Positions 1-6,296 of a stretch of 7,604 nucleotides of DNA are shown here, piece after piece; within the stretch, counting starts at the first letter, position 1; the number at the start of each line of letters is the position of its first letter. The position numbers were made by a program, and so were the translations under genes. The DNA is from Lachnospiraceae bacterium (lineage in GTDB: Bacteria > Bacillota_A > Clostridia > Lachnospirales > Lachnospiraceae). The stretch lies in the NCBI GenBank assembly GCA_017960415.1, contig JAGCZE010000023.1, positions 1 through 7,604 of the forward strand, in the 5' to 3' direction. The notes under the pieces are model-generated. The model saw only the letters and a program-made list of their open reading frames with translations, was not told the DNA's origin and did no database searches.

Positions 1-1984
1 CCCTCAGTGCAAATCCGTAAGGCACGCTTGAAGCGCCTTCAAATACATTAAATATCTCAAATCCGGGCCTGTCGGGATCGATCCTTGCCACATGCATCGA
101 ATCGCCGTGTCCGAGCTTCACAAGCCTTCCGTCAGGCATCCGATCCTTCGATGAATAAAGAACGCTGCCATCATTGTCTATCGTGCAGGCTCCGTAAATG
201 ATCTCGTCGCAGCCGTCAAAATCAACATCCGCAACCGACAGGCTGTGGTCTCCCTGGCCCGTGATGCAGCCGTAAACGGGATCCGTGCCGTCTGCGCCGC
301 TGTGTGACCTGAAAGGATTATCGATCGGAACATGTCCCGAATCCACCTTGAAATACTGTTCATGATGACCGTTCACGAAACGATAGGCGGTGATCGTGGA
401 TCTTGTGTAATAACCCCTGCAGATCAGCAGATACGGGTGCTCACCGTCAAGGTATGCTACGCCCGACTGGAACCTGTCAACGCGGTTGCAGGGCTCGATA
501 CGCTTCCAGACATAATCACCCCACATCAGACCGTCATCGTCCCTCGGCACAGGAAATTCGATGGTCTCAAGCTCCTCACCCATTCCCGAGAACATGGTCA
601 GATACTCAGGACCTTCGTAAATAAAGCCCTCAAACTCTCTCAGCTTATTTCTCTCATCCTTTGCCGGAGCAAATTCATCGATAAAATAATCCGCAAGCTT
701 GCAAGCATCCTCTCTCGAAAGAGGATACTCATATTTTTTCGGTATTCCGAAGCACTCTTCAAGCGTATCCGGCCAATGACCGTTCTTCACTTCCTCATGT
801 TCACGCCAGTTCATAAAGCGCTTCACCGTATATTCATAATAATCGTCCGCCGAGCAGACGTAATTGTCTTCGTTTGATGCCTTACGCATGCCATGTGACG
901 CATCGGCAACCGTTACTGAGTTAGCGGAGTTTTCGGAGGTCACATATCCGGAGTCACAATATACTCCTTCATTCGGCAGCGTTATATATTTCTCGGAAAT
1001 GATATTTCCGTTATCGTCAAAGATCGTCATTTTTGTACCGGGAGCAGTCTTTACCGACATCTCGGCCTTCCCGTCCCCGTCAAAATCATAAACCATGAAC
1101 TGTGTATAATGCGCACCCGCACGGATATTCACACCCATATCCAGACGCCACAAAAGCCTTCCGTCCAGCTTGTAGCAATCAATATAGCAGTTTCCCGTAT
1201 AGCCCCTGTGTGAAACATCATGGGAATTGGAGGGATCCCATTTTACGAAATATTCCAGCTCGCCGTCGCCATCCACATCACCGATGCTCATATCATTTGC
1301 GGAATAAGTATATGCATCACCCTTCGGTGTCACACCGTCGGCAGGCTTCTTTAAAGGAATCTCTAGATAATTCTTTCCGCCCTTTACAACCTTGACATAC
1401 TTCGATCTTGCTCCTTCTGTTGCCTGATCGTTTACAGGCGCAACACTGTCAGAATCTGCTGCCTGACCATATACCGGTGCAACGCAATAAGAATCGCCTT
1501 CCCGTCCATCCTTGTCAAGATAGTTGGTTGAGTCCGTGACAAGTGCAACAGCTACCTCTCCTTCACCCGGACGCTTCCTGTACAGACGGTAATCCGTTCC
1601 TGTCAGCCTCTCCTTGACAGCACCTTTCGCCTCATCCCTGAACATTCTCCAGGCCACAAAAATACCCTCGCCGGTATTGATGGCTACAAGCCCTCTGTCA
1701 AGCTTCTCAAGCTGCGGCTCAAGGTGATAAGACGGCTCCGCCTTGATTTTCCCGCTCCTTGCAACCATCTCGCCGTCCTTGTATGCTTCGGCATAGAACC
1801 AGTACGGAATGTGGGTGGAGACCTTCAATTTATACTCCGTCCCGGCCCCTTCACACACTTTCTCATATTTCATCGTATCGCTGTCGGCATCCGCCCAGAA
1901 CAAACCATACGCATCTGCCCCGGCAACCGCATCCCACGCAGCCGCCACCGAACTCTTCTCAATCCCGCTGATCCTGATTTCCAT
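1..1984 (-). CDS. Rhamnogalacturonan lyase, polysaccharide lyase family 11 (YesW/YesX-like), C-terminus beyond the left edge
   Basis: PL11 lyases cut the rhamnose-galacturonic acid backbone of pectin rhamnogalacturonan I by beta-elimination. Reading from the ATG at 1984 gives 661 open codons to the edge. Residues 1-85 look like a fibronectin-III-type domain. The family core starts near residue 95 (LDRGLVAI), followed by a calcium-loop-like segment (GDVDGDGELE, 235-244), KWDPSNS (248-254), NIRAGAHYTQF (286-296), a second DGDG loop (302-305), NRVDRF (500-505), RGYYTRST (523-530), and GHGDSMHV (625-632). From memory of YesW, 100 to 200 C-terminal residues are missing. About 100 residues (roughly 360-455) are inserted relative to YesW, with WREHEEVKNGHWPDTLEECFG at 393-413; I recall similar segments in other Clostridia homologues. 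There is no signal peptide, so it probably acts in the cytoplasm on imported oligosaccharides. A GGGGAAGG ribosome site (1997-1990) lies 5 bases before the ATG. Family call is secure; endo or exo mode is not decided. Confidence 0.93.
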   Translation of the reverse strand, partial: MEIRISGIEKSSVAAAWDAVAGADAYGLFWADADSDTMKYEKVCEGAGTEYKLKVSTHIPYWFYAEAYKDGEMVARSGKIKAEPSYHLEPQLEKLDRGLVAINTGEGIFVAWRMFRDEAKGAVKERLTGTDYRLYRKRPGEGEVAVALVTDSTNYLDKDGREGDSYCVAPVYGQAADSDSVAPVNDQATEGARSKYVKVVKGGKNYLEIPLKKPADGVTPKGDAYTYSANDMSIGDVDGDGELEYFVKWDPSNSHDVSHRGYTGNCYIDCYKLDGRLLWRLDMGVNIRAGAHYTQFMVYDFDGDGKAEMSVKTAPGTKMTIFDDNGNIISEKYITLPNEGVYCDSGYVTSENSANSVTVADASHGMRKASNEDNYVCSADDYYEYTVKRFMNWREHEEVKNGHWPDTLEECFGIPKKYEYPLSREDACKLADYFIDEFAPAKDERNKLREFEGFIYEGPEYLTMFSGMGEELETIEFPVPRDDDGLMWGDYVWKRIEPCNRVDRFQSGVAYLDGEHPYLLICRGYYTRSTITAYRFVNGHHEQYFKVDSGHVPIDNPFRSHSGADGTDPVYGCITGQGDHSLSVADVDFDGCDEIIYGACTIDNDGSVLYSSKDRMPDGRLVKLGHGDSMHVARIDPDRPGFEIFNVFEGASSVPYGFALR

Positions 1985-2041
1985 TTATACCTTCCCCTTT
2001 CCGATTCTTTTTGGCTAACCCCCGGGCCCAAGTCTAAAACA

Positions 2042-2067
2042 GGCGGCACACAGTGATGTATGCCGCC
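2042..2067 (-). terminator. Hairpin between binding-protein and lyase genes; possible leaky terminator
   Basis: GGCGGCA (2042-2048) pairs with TGCCGCC (2061-2067); after one mismatch, three more pairs (2050-2052 with 2057-2059) close a GTGA tetraloop (2053-2056). Read on the minus strand the stem is followed by TGTTTTAG, only four uninterrupted Ts, so termination is probably partial. It lies 46 bases after the binding-protein stop and 57 bases before the lyase start. No convincing promoter is visible in this 128-base gap, so the lyase is probably expressed by readthrough, with the hairpin lowering its level relative to the binding protein. On the plus strand no T tract follows. Confidence 0.5.
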
Positions 2068-2112
2068 CGAATACGTTTGTATTTTCCCGGCCAAGCGGGC
2101 AATTACAACGGA

Positions 2113-3810
2113 TTATTTGTGGTACAGTGCGTTCATTTCCTTGGTAACCTGATCTCCGCCGCCCTGCTTCCAAGTCTTGATAGCTTCATTCAGAGCTGAC
2201 TCGTCGATCTCGCCAACGATGAAAGCAAGCTGTGCATCAGCGATGATCTTGTCAAGGTCGCCGCCCTGAGCTACGTAAGTATCGGAAGTGTAGCTTGCGC
2301 CGTAGTTGGGAACGCAGTACTGAATGTCATCAGCATAGAGCTGCTGCTCAAGAATAGTGATAACTGTATTTGCAGGAGGAACAGTGATGGTACGGTCATT
2401 CTGAGGAGCTGTGAAGTAAGGGATAACCTGGTTGAAACCATTGCGGTACTTGCCGCTTACACCATTGCCTTCAAGCTCATCAGCGCTGTAAAGATGGATA
2501 TATCCGTCCTCATCCTTTTCCCATGTAACGCCTTCGAAACCATAGTCGATAAGGTTCATCATCTCGCCGTCGTTAAGGTCATTAAGGAATCCGAGTACCT
2601 GACGAAGCTGATCTTCAGTCTTGATCCTTACTGTAGAGATAGCAAGCAGGTTGTTCATACCGGTTGTAGGATAGCAAAGAGGTCCCTTGCCTGTGTCAAC
2701 ATAGCCCTGAAGGGTGTATATCGGGTCATCGGGTGTAGCAAGACCTGCATCGCCCTCGAAGTAGGTCTCAACCTTTCTCTGGTCATCAAGAACCTGTACG
2801 CCGCAGCCTGCAAGGCTGGTACGAAGCAGCTGGTCTCTTGCCTTACCGGGATCAACCTCACGGAAGTCAGGAATACCGTTTGCACCATTGTTGATAACGC
2901 CTTCTGAATAAAGCTCACGGAAAGCCTTAAGTGCTGTGATGTACTCTTCGGTCTCTACCTTGTAGATAAGGTCGCCGTTGGAATCGATACCCCACTCATT
3001 GGGAACACCGAACCAGGTCATCATGATGTTGAATACACCACTCCAGTTATCAAGACCAAGACCTACGGTATCATCAACACCGTTGCCATCGGGATCGTTG
3101 TAAGTGAATGCATAGAGCATGTCATGGAAATCTTCCCATGTGGTAGGCTCTGCAAGGCCAAGGTTGTTCAGCCAGTCAAGACGATATCCGAGACCGTTAC
3201 GAGCAAGTGTTCTTGAACGGGGGATACCATACATCTTGCCGTTGTAAGAAGCATTCTGTCTGGTTGCCTCGGGAATGGTTGCAAGGTTGTCAAACTCGTC
3301 AATGTAAGGAGTAAGATCCCAGAAAAGTCCGGCTTCAGCTGCCTCAAGGAATGCAGCGGTCTTACCGACTACGAGAACATCGGCTACATCGCCTGTAGAG
3401 ATCTTAAGTCCAAGATGCTCGTCATCGTAGTATGTGGTCTGATCCATCCACTCCATGGTGAGCTTGGTGTTGGTGTAATCTTCAATCGCAGCAACAAGCT
3501 TGTTGTAGTTTTCCATCTCAGTGTCATTTGTTCCGTCCGCAACGTGCTCGTTATCGGTAGGAAGTGTAAAGATGATAGAAGCAGGCTAATCAACTACGGG
3601 AGCAGCTGTAGGCTCGGGAGTAGTGGTATCTGTCTTTGTGTCATCCTTCTTGGTGTCATCTGTCTTTGTCTCTGCCTTTGTGGGCTGAGCTGCTTCCTGT
3701 GTGGGAGCTTCGGTAGGATTCTCTGATCCTGTGTCCTTTGTACATGCTGCAAGGCTTAAGATCATAGCAAGCGCAAGCAGTACCGCAACGGTCTTTCTCA
3801 ATTTTTTCAT
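2113..3810 (-). CDS. Extracellular sugar-binding lipoprotein (LplA/YtcQ-type), interrupted by one in-frame amber codon
   Basis: This is the substrate-capture component of a CUT1-type sugar ABC transporter (COG1653-like), anchored by lipid outside the membrane. Residues 1-23 form a lipoprotein signal (KK..R, hydrophobic core, lipobox LAAC with Cys23). Residues 24-74 are a T/K/D/E/P-rich linker. Codon 75 (3588-3586) is TAG. Residues 76-565 continue in the same frame with no further stop: a first strand (ASIIFTLP), TNTKLTMEW near 112-121, and a calcium-loop-like NDPDGNGVDD near 238-247, as in large LplA/AlgQ-type binding proteins. Total 565 codons fits that group. The ATG at 3810 has AGGAGG (3822-3817) six bases upstream. 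The first methionine after the TAG (3516) has no ribosome site and no signal peptide, so separate expression of the second part is unlikely. It ends in TAA. Either readthrough, a recent nonsense mutation or a sequencing error applies. Substrate inferred from the lyase. Confidence 0.88.
3586..3588 (-). other. In-frame amber (TAG) codon in the binding-protein gene
   Basis: The reading frame before (3810-3589) and after (3585-2113) this codon is the same, so one substitution and not a frameshift separates the two parts. The context is GAT-TAG-CCT. CAG, TAC, TAT or GAG would be one change away. It sits exactly at the junction of the disordered linker and the folded domain. The four genuine gene ends visible here use TAA three times and TGA once, never TAG. 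Confidence 0.9.
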
Positions 3811-3811
3811 T

Positions 3812-3853
3812 TTACGCCTCCTGTAAAATAATTTGTTTTGATGACTGTATCAT
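3812..3853 (-). CDS. Possible 13-residue leader peptide just before the binding-protein gene
   Basis: ATG at 3853 opens a 13-codon frame (MIQSSKQIILQEA) that ends with TAA at 3814-3812, one base before the ATG of the binding-protein gene. It has its own ribosome-site-like AGGGGGAG (3869-3862) 8 bases upstream. The binding-protein ribosome site lies inside its last codons, so ribosomes translating it would reach or cover that site, suggesting translational coupling or control. There is no run of one amino acid as in classic attenuator peptides (two Ile, two Ser, three Gln). A chance ORF of this length is quite possible; only its placement and ribosome site speak for it. Confidence 0.25.
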   Translation of the reverse strand: MIQSSKQIILQEA

Positions 3854-4085
3854 TACCGGATCTCCCCCTGAAGATAGTCGGAATACTGTGATATCAGCGC
3901 TTTTATCAGCTGATACCCTGTATTTGCCGGCTTATCTGCCGCACGGTTGCCGGAAAGAAATCGCTTTCCGGTCTCCCAACCGGTTTCCGGCGATCCGATA
4001 TCTTAAAATACAGACACCTGTGACATTTTATTTTACGGATACATCCTTCTAGTGACACTTTAGCAGTGAATGAAATTCTTTGGGT

Positions 4086-4105
4086 TCATTTGAATTATCA
4101 AATGA
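4086..4105. repeat. Perfect inverted repeat in the leader (possible operator or hairpin)
   Basis: TCATTTGA (4086-4093) and TCAAATGA (4098-4105) are exact reverse complements separated by ATTA. The element is symmetric, 20 bases long and AT-rich. It could bind a dimeric regulator as DNA or form a short hairpin in the leader RNA. It lies about 140 bases downstream of the promoter, which is far for a simple repressor site. Confidence 0.4.
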
Positions 4106-4151
4106 GTTAAAGCGTATTCTTTCACTACCGCAGATCACAGCATGATGGGAT

Positions 4152-4182
4152 ATATCCGGAAAATACATCTTTTCGCGGATAT
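4152..4182 (-). repeat. Long hairpin near the start of the leader
   Basis: ATATCCG (4152-4158) plus GAAAA (4159-4163) pair with TTTTC (4170-4174) and CGGATAT (4176-4182), leaving one bulged base (4175) and a 6-base loop. No T tract follows on the minus strand, so it is not an intrinsic terminator for the binding-protein transcript. It may protect the 5' end of the mRNA or form part of the leader fold. Confidence 0.5.
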
Positions 4183-4252
4183 GACCGCTTTTTTTACAAA
4201 AACATGACGTACAAATACTGTTTTACAAATAATTATTCGTTATAATACGGTA

Positions 4253-4281
4253 ATCATAACATATCTGACAAATGCTGTCAA
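4253..4281 (-). promoter_or_regulatory. Sigma-A-type promoter for the binding-protein gene
   Basis: A perfect -35 TTGACA (4281-4276) is separated by 17 bases from -10 TATGAT (4258-4253), one mismatch from consensus. A second overlapping option is TTGTCA (4271-4266), an 18-base spacer and TATTAT (4247-4242). The -35 overlaps an inverted repeat TGACA-N5-TGTCA (4280-4266), and GTCAGAT occurs twice 20 bases apart (4289-4283 and 4269-4263), which could be regulator half-sites. It begins 36 bases after the stop of the permease gene, so the binding protein can be expressed independently of and above the permeases. Confidence 0.75.
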
Positions 4282-4317
4282 AATCTGACTAAATTACTAC
4301 AATAATTTTTGAAGCTT

Positions 4318-5331
4318 TTATTCACCTGTGATACCCGAGCGTTCGATACCCTGCATGAACTGTCTCTGGGCAAATGCGAAGAAGAGCAGTACCGGGGCAC
4401 TGATAACCGCCGCACCGGCCATAACCACCGCGTTGTTCAGCGTATCCTCGCCGTCTTCAAGTCCCAATTGCCTCAACATTTCCTGCTGCTGGTCAGGCAG
4501 CGCATTCGTCGCTTCTATGATCATCCTGATCCTGGGCGGAAGGAACTGCTTGGTCGGGCTCGATACATAGATACCGGGCTCATAAGCGTCATTCCAGTGC
4601 CATACTACCGCAAGTACGAGTGCAACCACTATGGTAGCGCGTGCCAGCGGGAATACGATCTTCCAGTAAGTCTTCATGAATCCGCAGCCGTCGATCCTTG
4701 CCGCTTCCTCCAGACTTCGGGGGATCGTCAGGAAGAACTGCCTGAACAGGAACACATACAGCGCTCCTCTCAAGCCGAATCCGAAGAATGTCGGAACCGT
4801 CAGCGGAAGGTAGGTATTCAGCCACTTCAGGCTCGAATATGTCAGGTACGAAGGAATGATCAGTGTCTGTGTCGGTACGATGAATGCGAGGATAACGAAC
4901 ATGAAGAGCAGGTTCTTTCCTGGGAAATGAAACCTTGCGAATCCGTATCCTATGAACGAACATGAGAATATATGTCCTACACACGCAACAACCGTTACCA
5001 GCAATGAATTTCTCGCATAAATCTTTCCGTTCATGAGCTGAAGCGCTATCGCATAATTCTCGAATTTCAGCTCAGTGGGCAGCCAGTGTACCGATGCGCT
5101 GTTTAAGTCGGCATTCGACATCAGCGAATTGATGATCATGTACAAAAACGGATAGATAAATACGAACGCCAGTCCGAACACCAGCAGATACATGACGAGC
5201 CTGACGAGAAGCTGCTTGACACCGGAGCCGGTGAAATATTTTCTCGTAAAAAGCTGCATACGAAGCTTCAGCTTATTCGAAAGTGCGTCTGCGGGCTTTT
5301 TCGATTGTAATGACTCTGTGCTTGCGCTCAC
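4318..5331 (-). CDS. Sugar ABC transporter permease, MalG/LplC (YtcP) type
   Basis: The second membrane subunit of a CUT1-type sugar importer (COG0395-like), forming the pore with the neighbouring permease. It has 337 residues with hydrophobic segments near 42-70, 107-130, 140-160, 172-196, 230-246 and 300-322. The EAA loop that contacts the ATPase is EEAARIDGCGFMKTYWKIVFP (208-228), with the conserved EAA---G pattern. It is longer than the usual 280 or so residues: about 35 extra at the hydrophilic N-terminus, and an acidic, Gln-rich stretch (about 275-298, PDQQQEMLRQLGLEDGED) between the last two membrane segments. The start is GTG at 5331, chosen for the near-ideal GAGGAGG (5347-5341) 9 bases upstream. 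It overlaps the upstream permease gene by 59 bases, indicating tight coupling in one operon. It ends in TAA. No terminator follows directly; the binding-protein promoter begins 36 bases on. Confidence 0.95.
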   Translation of the reverse strand: MSASTESLQSKKPADALSNKLKLRMQLFTRKYFTGSGVKQLLVRLVMYLLVFGLAFVFIYPFLYMIINSLMSNADLNSASVHWLPTELKFENYAIALQLMNGKIYARNSLLVTVVACVGHIFSCSFIGYGFARFHFPGKNLLFMFVILAFIVPTQTLIIPSYLTYSSLKWLNTYLPLTVPTFFGFGLRGALYVFLFRQFFLTIPRSLEEAARIDGCGFMKTYWKIVFPLARATIVVALVLAVVWHWNDAYEPGIYVSSPTKQFLPPRIRMIIEATNALPDQQQEMLRQLGLEDGEDTLNNAVVMAGAAVISAPVLLFFAFAQRQFMQGIERSGITGE

Positions 5332-6235
5332 GCTTTCTTACCTCCTCAACTTCGCTTGTATGCATGTAATTCTTCATAATGCCGAATATGATGGCTACCA
5401 GGACACCGATAAATGCGAAGTAGATCCAGCCCAGTGCCGATGCGTAAGAGAACTCCGCATTGGCGAAACCGTAGGTCTTGATATATCCGAGCAGCTCATT
5501 ATCGAGACTCGTAAATGAATCTACTATCGTATAAACAAGGTTCAGCAGCATCATAGGTGATATCATCGGTATCGTAACCTTCCAGAAGAGCTCCCATTCG
5601 GTTGCCCCATCGATTCGTGCCGCTTCGTACAATGACGGTGAAATGCTCTGCAGACCCGCAAGGAACAGCAATATCTGCACACCGCTGCGCCAGAGTACGG
5701 TAACCAGGGTTCCGAATACCGTCTGCACGATCTCCACGATATTTGCGCCGAAATAGCTCAGAACGTTGTAAGGGATGATACGTCCGTCCATGATATTCAA
5801 AACAGCTCTGTCAACACCCTGGTTCAGGATCTGCCTCATGATCTCGCCGCTTCCCAGAAGGAACGGTATGAAGAAGATAACCCTGAACAATCCTCTTCCC
5901 TTGATGTTCTTATTCAGGATGATCGCAATGATCAGTGAAAGAACGATCGTCAACGGGAAAGTCGTAAGCGTGTACTTGACTGTCTTCGCAAATGTCGGAA
6001 GGAACTCCGAATCCTCTACGAAAGCCCTTTTGAACGAGTACATCGTAAAGCCCGAAAGCTTCATACCGAGTATCTCAACCTTTTGCGCCACGCTGATGCG
6101 CAGCGAAAAGAATATCGGATAGATAAAGAAGGCCAGCAGTCCTATGATGAAAGGTGTTACGAATACCAGGCCTTTCAGCGAATTCTTGGTCCGCAATGAG
6201 AGCGAGCGCCTCTTTTTCTTTTTTACTTCTTCCAT
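5273..6235 (-). CDS. Sugar ABC transporter permease, MalF/LplB (YteP) type
   Basis: First membrane subunit of the importer (COG1175-like). From the chosen start it has 320 residues, typical for LplB/YteP. A basic N-terminus (KKKKRR) precedes the first membrane segment (about 23-45). Others lie near 90-108, 116-128, 167-195, 224-240 and 267-287. The EAA loop is YEAARIDGATEWELFWKVTI (203-222), with the invariant Gly for ATPase contact. The C-terminal tail is very rich in Arg, Lys and Glu. Two starts are possible: ATG 6250 has no ribosome site, while ATG 6235 has GGAGG (6248-6244) 8 bases upstream, so 6235 is preferred. It lies 61 bases after the DUF5696 gene and overlaps the next permease by 59 bases. 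No ATPase is encoded nearby; family members in Bacillus subtilis share the general ATPase MsmX, and the same is inferred here. It ends in TAA. Confidence 0.95.
   Translation of the reverse strand: MEEVKKKKRRSLSLRTKNSLKGLVFVTPFIIGLLAFFIYPIFFSLRISVAQKVEILGMKLSGFTMYSFKRAFVEDSEFLPTFAKTVKYTLTTFPLTIVLSLIIAIILNKNIKGRGLFRVIFFIPFLLGSGEIMRQILNQGVDRAVLNIMDGRIIPYNVLSYFGANIVEIVQTVFGTLVTVLWRSGVQILLFLAGLQSISPSLYEAARIDGATEWELFWKVTIPMISPMMLLNLVYTIVDSFTSLDNELLGYIKTYGFANAEFSYASALGWIYFAFIGVLVAIIFGIMKNYMHTSEVEEVRKRERKHRVITIEKARRRTFE
5341..5347 (-). promoter_or_regulatory. Ribosome binding site fixing a GTG start of the second permease
   Basis: GAGGAGG lies 9 bases before GTG at 5331 and inside the coding sequence of the upstream permease. 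The next in-frame methionine (residue 25, near 5259) would lose the hydrophilic N-terminus and has no comparable site, so the GTG is favoured. Confidence 0.85.
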
Positions 6236-6243
6236 TACATTAG

Positions 6244-6248
6244 CCTCC
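6244..6248 (-). promoter_or_regulatory. Ribosome binding site deciding the first permease start
   Basis: GGAGG at 6248-6244 is 8 bases before ATG 6235. It falls within the first codons of the longer reading from ATG 6250, whose own upstream sequence (ATGCCCTATCTCTCAGC) has no purine-rich site. Confidence 0.8.
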
Positions 6249-6284
6249 ATGCTGAGAGATAGGGCATTTTGTTGCCCCCGAGCG

Positions 6285-6294
6285 ATCAGCTGAT
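6285..6294. repeat. Palindrome ATCAGCTGAT between DUF5696 and permease genes, repeated in the leader
   Basis: The 10-base perfect palindrome ATCAGCTGAT lies in the 61-base gap after the DUF5696 stop. The same palindrome, extended to 12 bases, is at 3904-3915 in the leader of the binding-protein gene. The gap also holds a short GGGCA-N6-TGCCC hairpin (6275-6260 on the minus strand) without a T tract. A shared operator is possible but unproven. Confidence 0.3.
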
Positions 6295-6296
6295 GG

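Larger units (their letters stand above)
3811..4246 (-). promoter_or_regulatory. Long structured 5' leader of the binding-protein gene; possible cis-acting RNA
   Basis: With the promoter at 4281-4253, transcription should start near 4246, leaving about 435 bases before the ATG. On the minus strand the leader holds a bulged 12-pair hairpin (4182-4152), an 8-pair inverted repeat with 4-base loop (4105-4086), and a GC-rich cluster at 3994-3927. In the cluster, CTTTCCGGC (3957-3949) can pair with CCGGAAAG (3971-3964), with GCCGGAAA (3991-3984), or through CCGGC with GCCGG (3931-3927). These pairings exclude each other. A further stem is TATCAGC (3915-3909) with GCTGATA (3898-3892). I could not match it to a riboswitch class I know. 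The structures are read by eye without energy calculation. Confidence 0.45.

Noticed and set aside
332..877. 181-codon open frame on the plus strand, and other plus-strand frames between 178 and 2056
   Set aside because: They lie opposite the PL11 lyase, which has continuous family motifs throughout; no ribosome site or recognisable protein.
3384..3593. 69-codon minus-strand frame spanning the amber codon, suggesting a frameshift in the binding protein
   Set aside because: Codon counting shows both halves are in the same frame, so a frameshift is not needed; this frame gives a Ser/Thr/Leu-rich shadow peptide.
4109..4122. AAAGCGTATTCTTT as a catabolite repression (cre) site
   Set aside because: It has AAAG and CTTT ends but does not match the cre consensus in its centre.
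4052..4168. 38 to 39-codon minus-strand ORF in the leader starting MYFPDISHH
   Set aside because: No ribosome site, start codon within a hairpin loop, ends in TAG, and the length is expected by chance.
4175..4195. Plus-strand GCGG-N6-CCGC stem followed by seven Ts, like an intrinsic terminator
   Set aside because: The stem is only four pairs, and no plus-strand gene or convincing promoter precedes it; the T run is an A run on the transcribed minus strand.
4309..4965. 218-codon plus-strand open frame
   Set aside because: Antisense to the second permease; composition is that of a shadow frame (many Arg, Glu, Gln, Cys) and no family match.
6251..6296. Terminator between the DUF5696 and permease genes
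   Set aside because: The GGGCA/TGCCC stem is short and is followed by TATCTCTC, not a T run, so readthrough in one operon is more likely.
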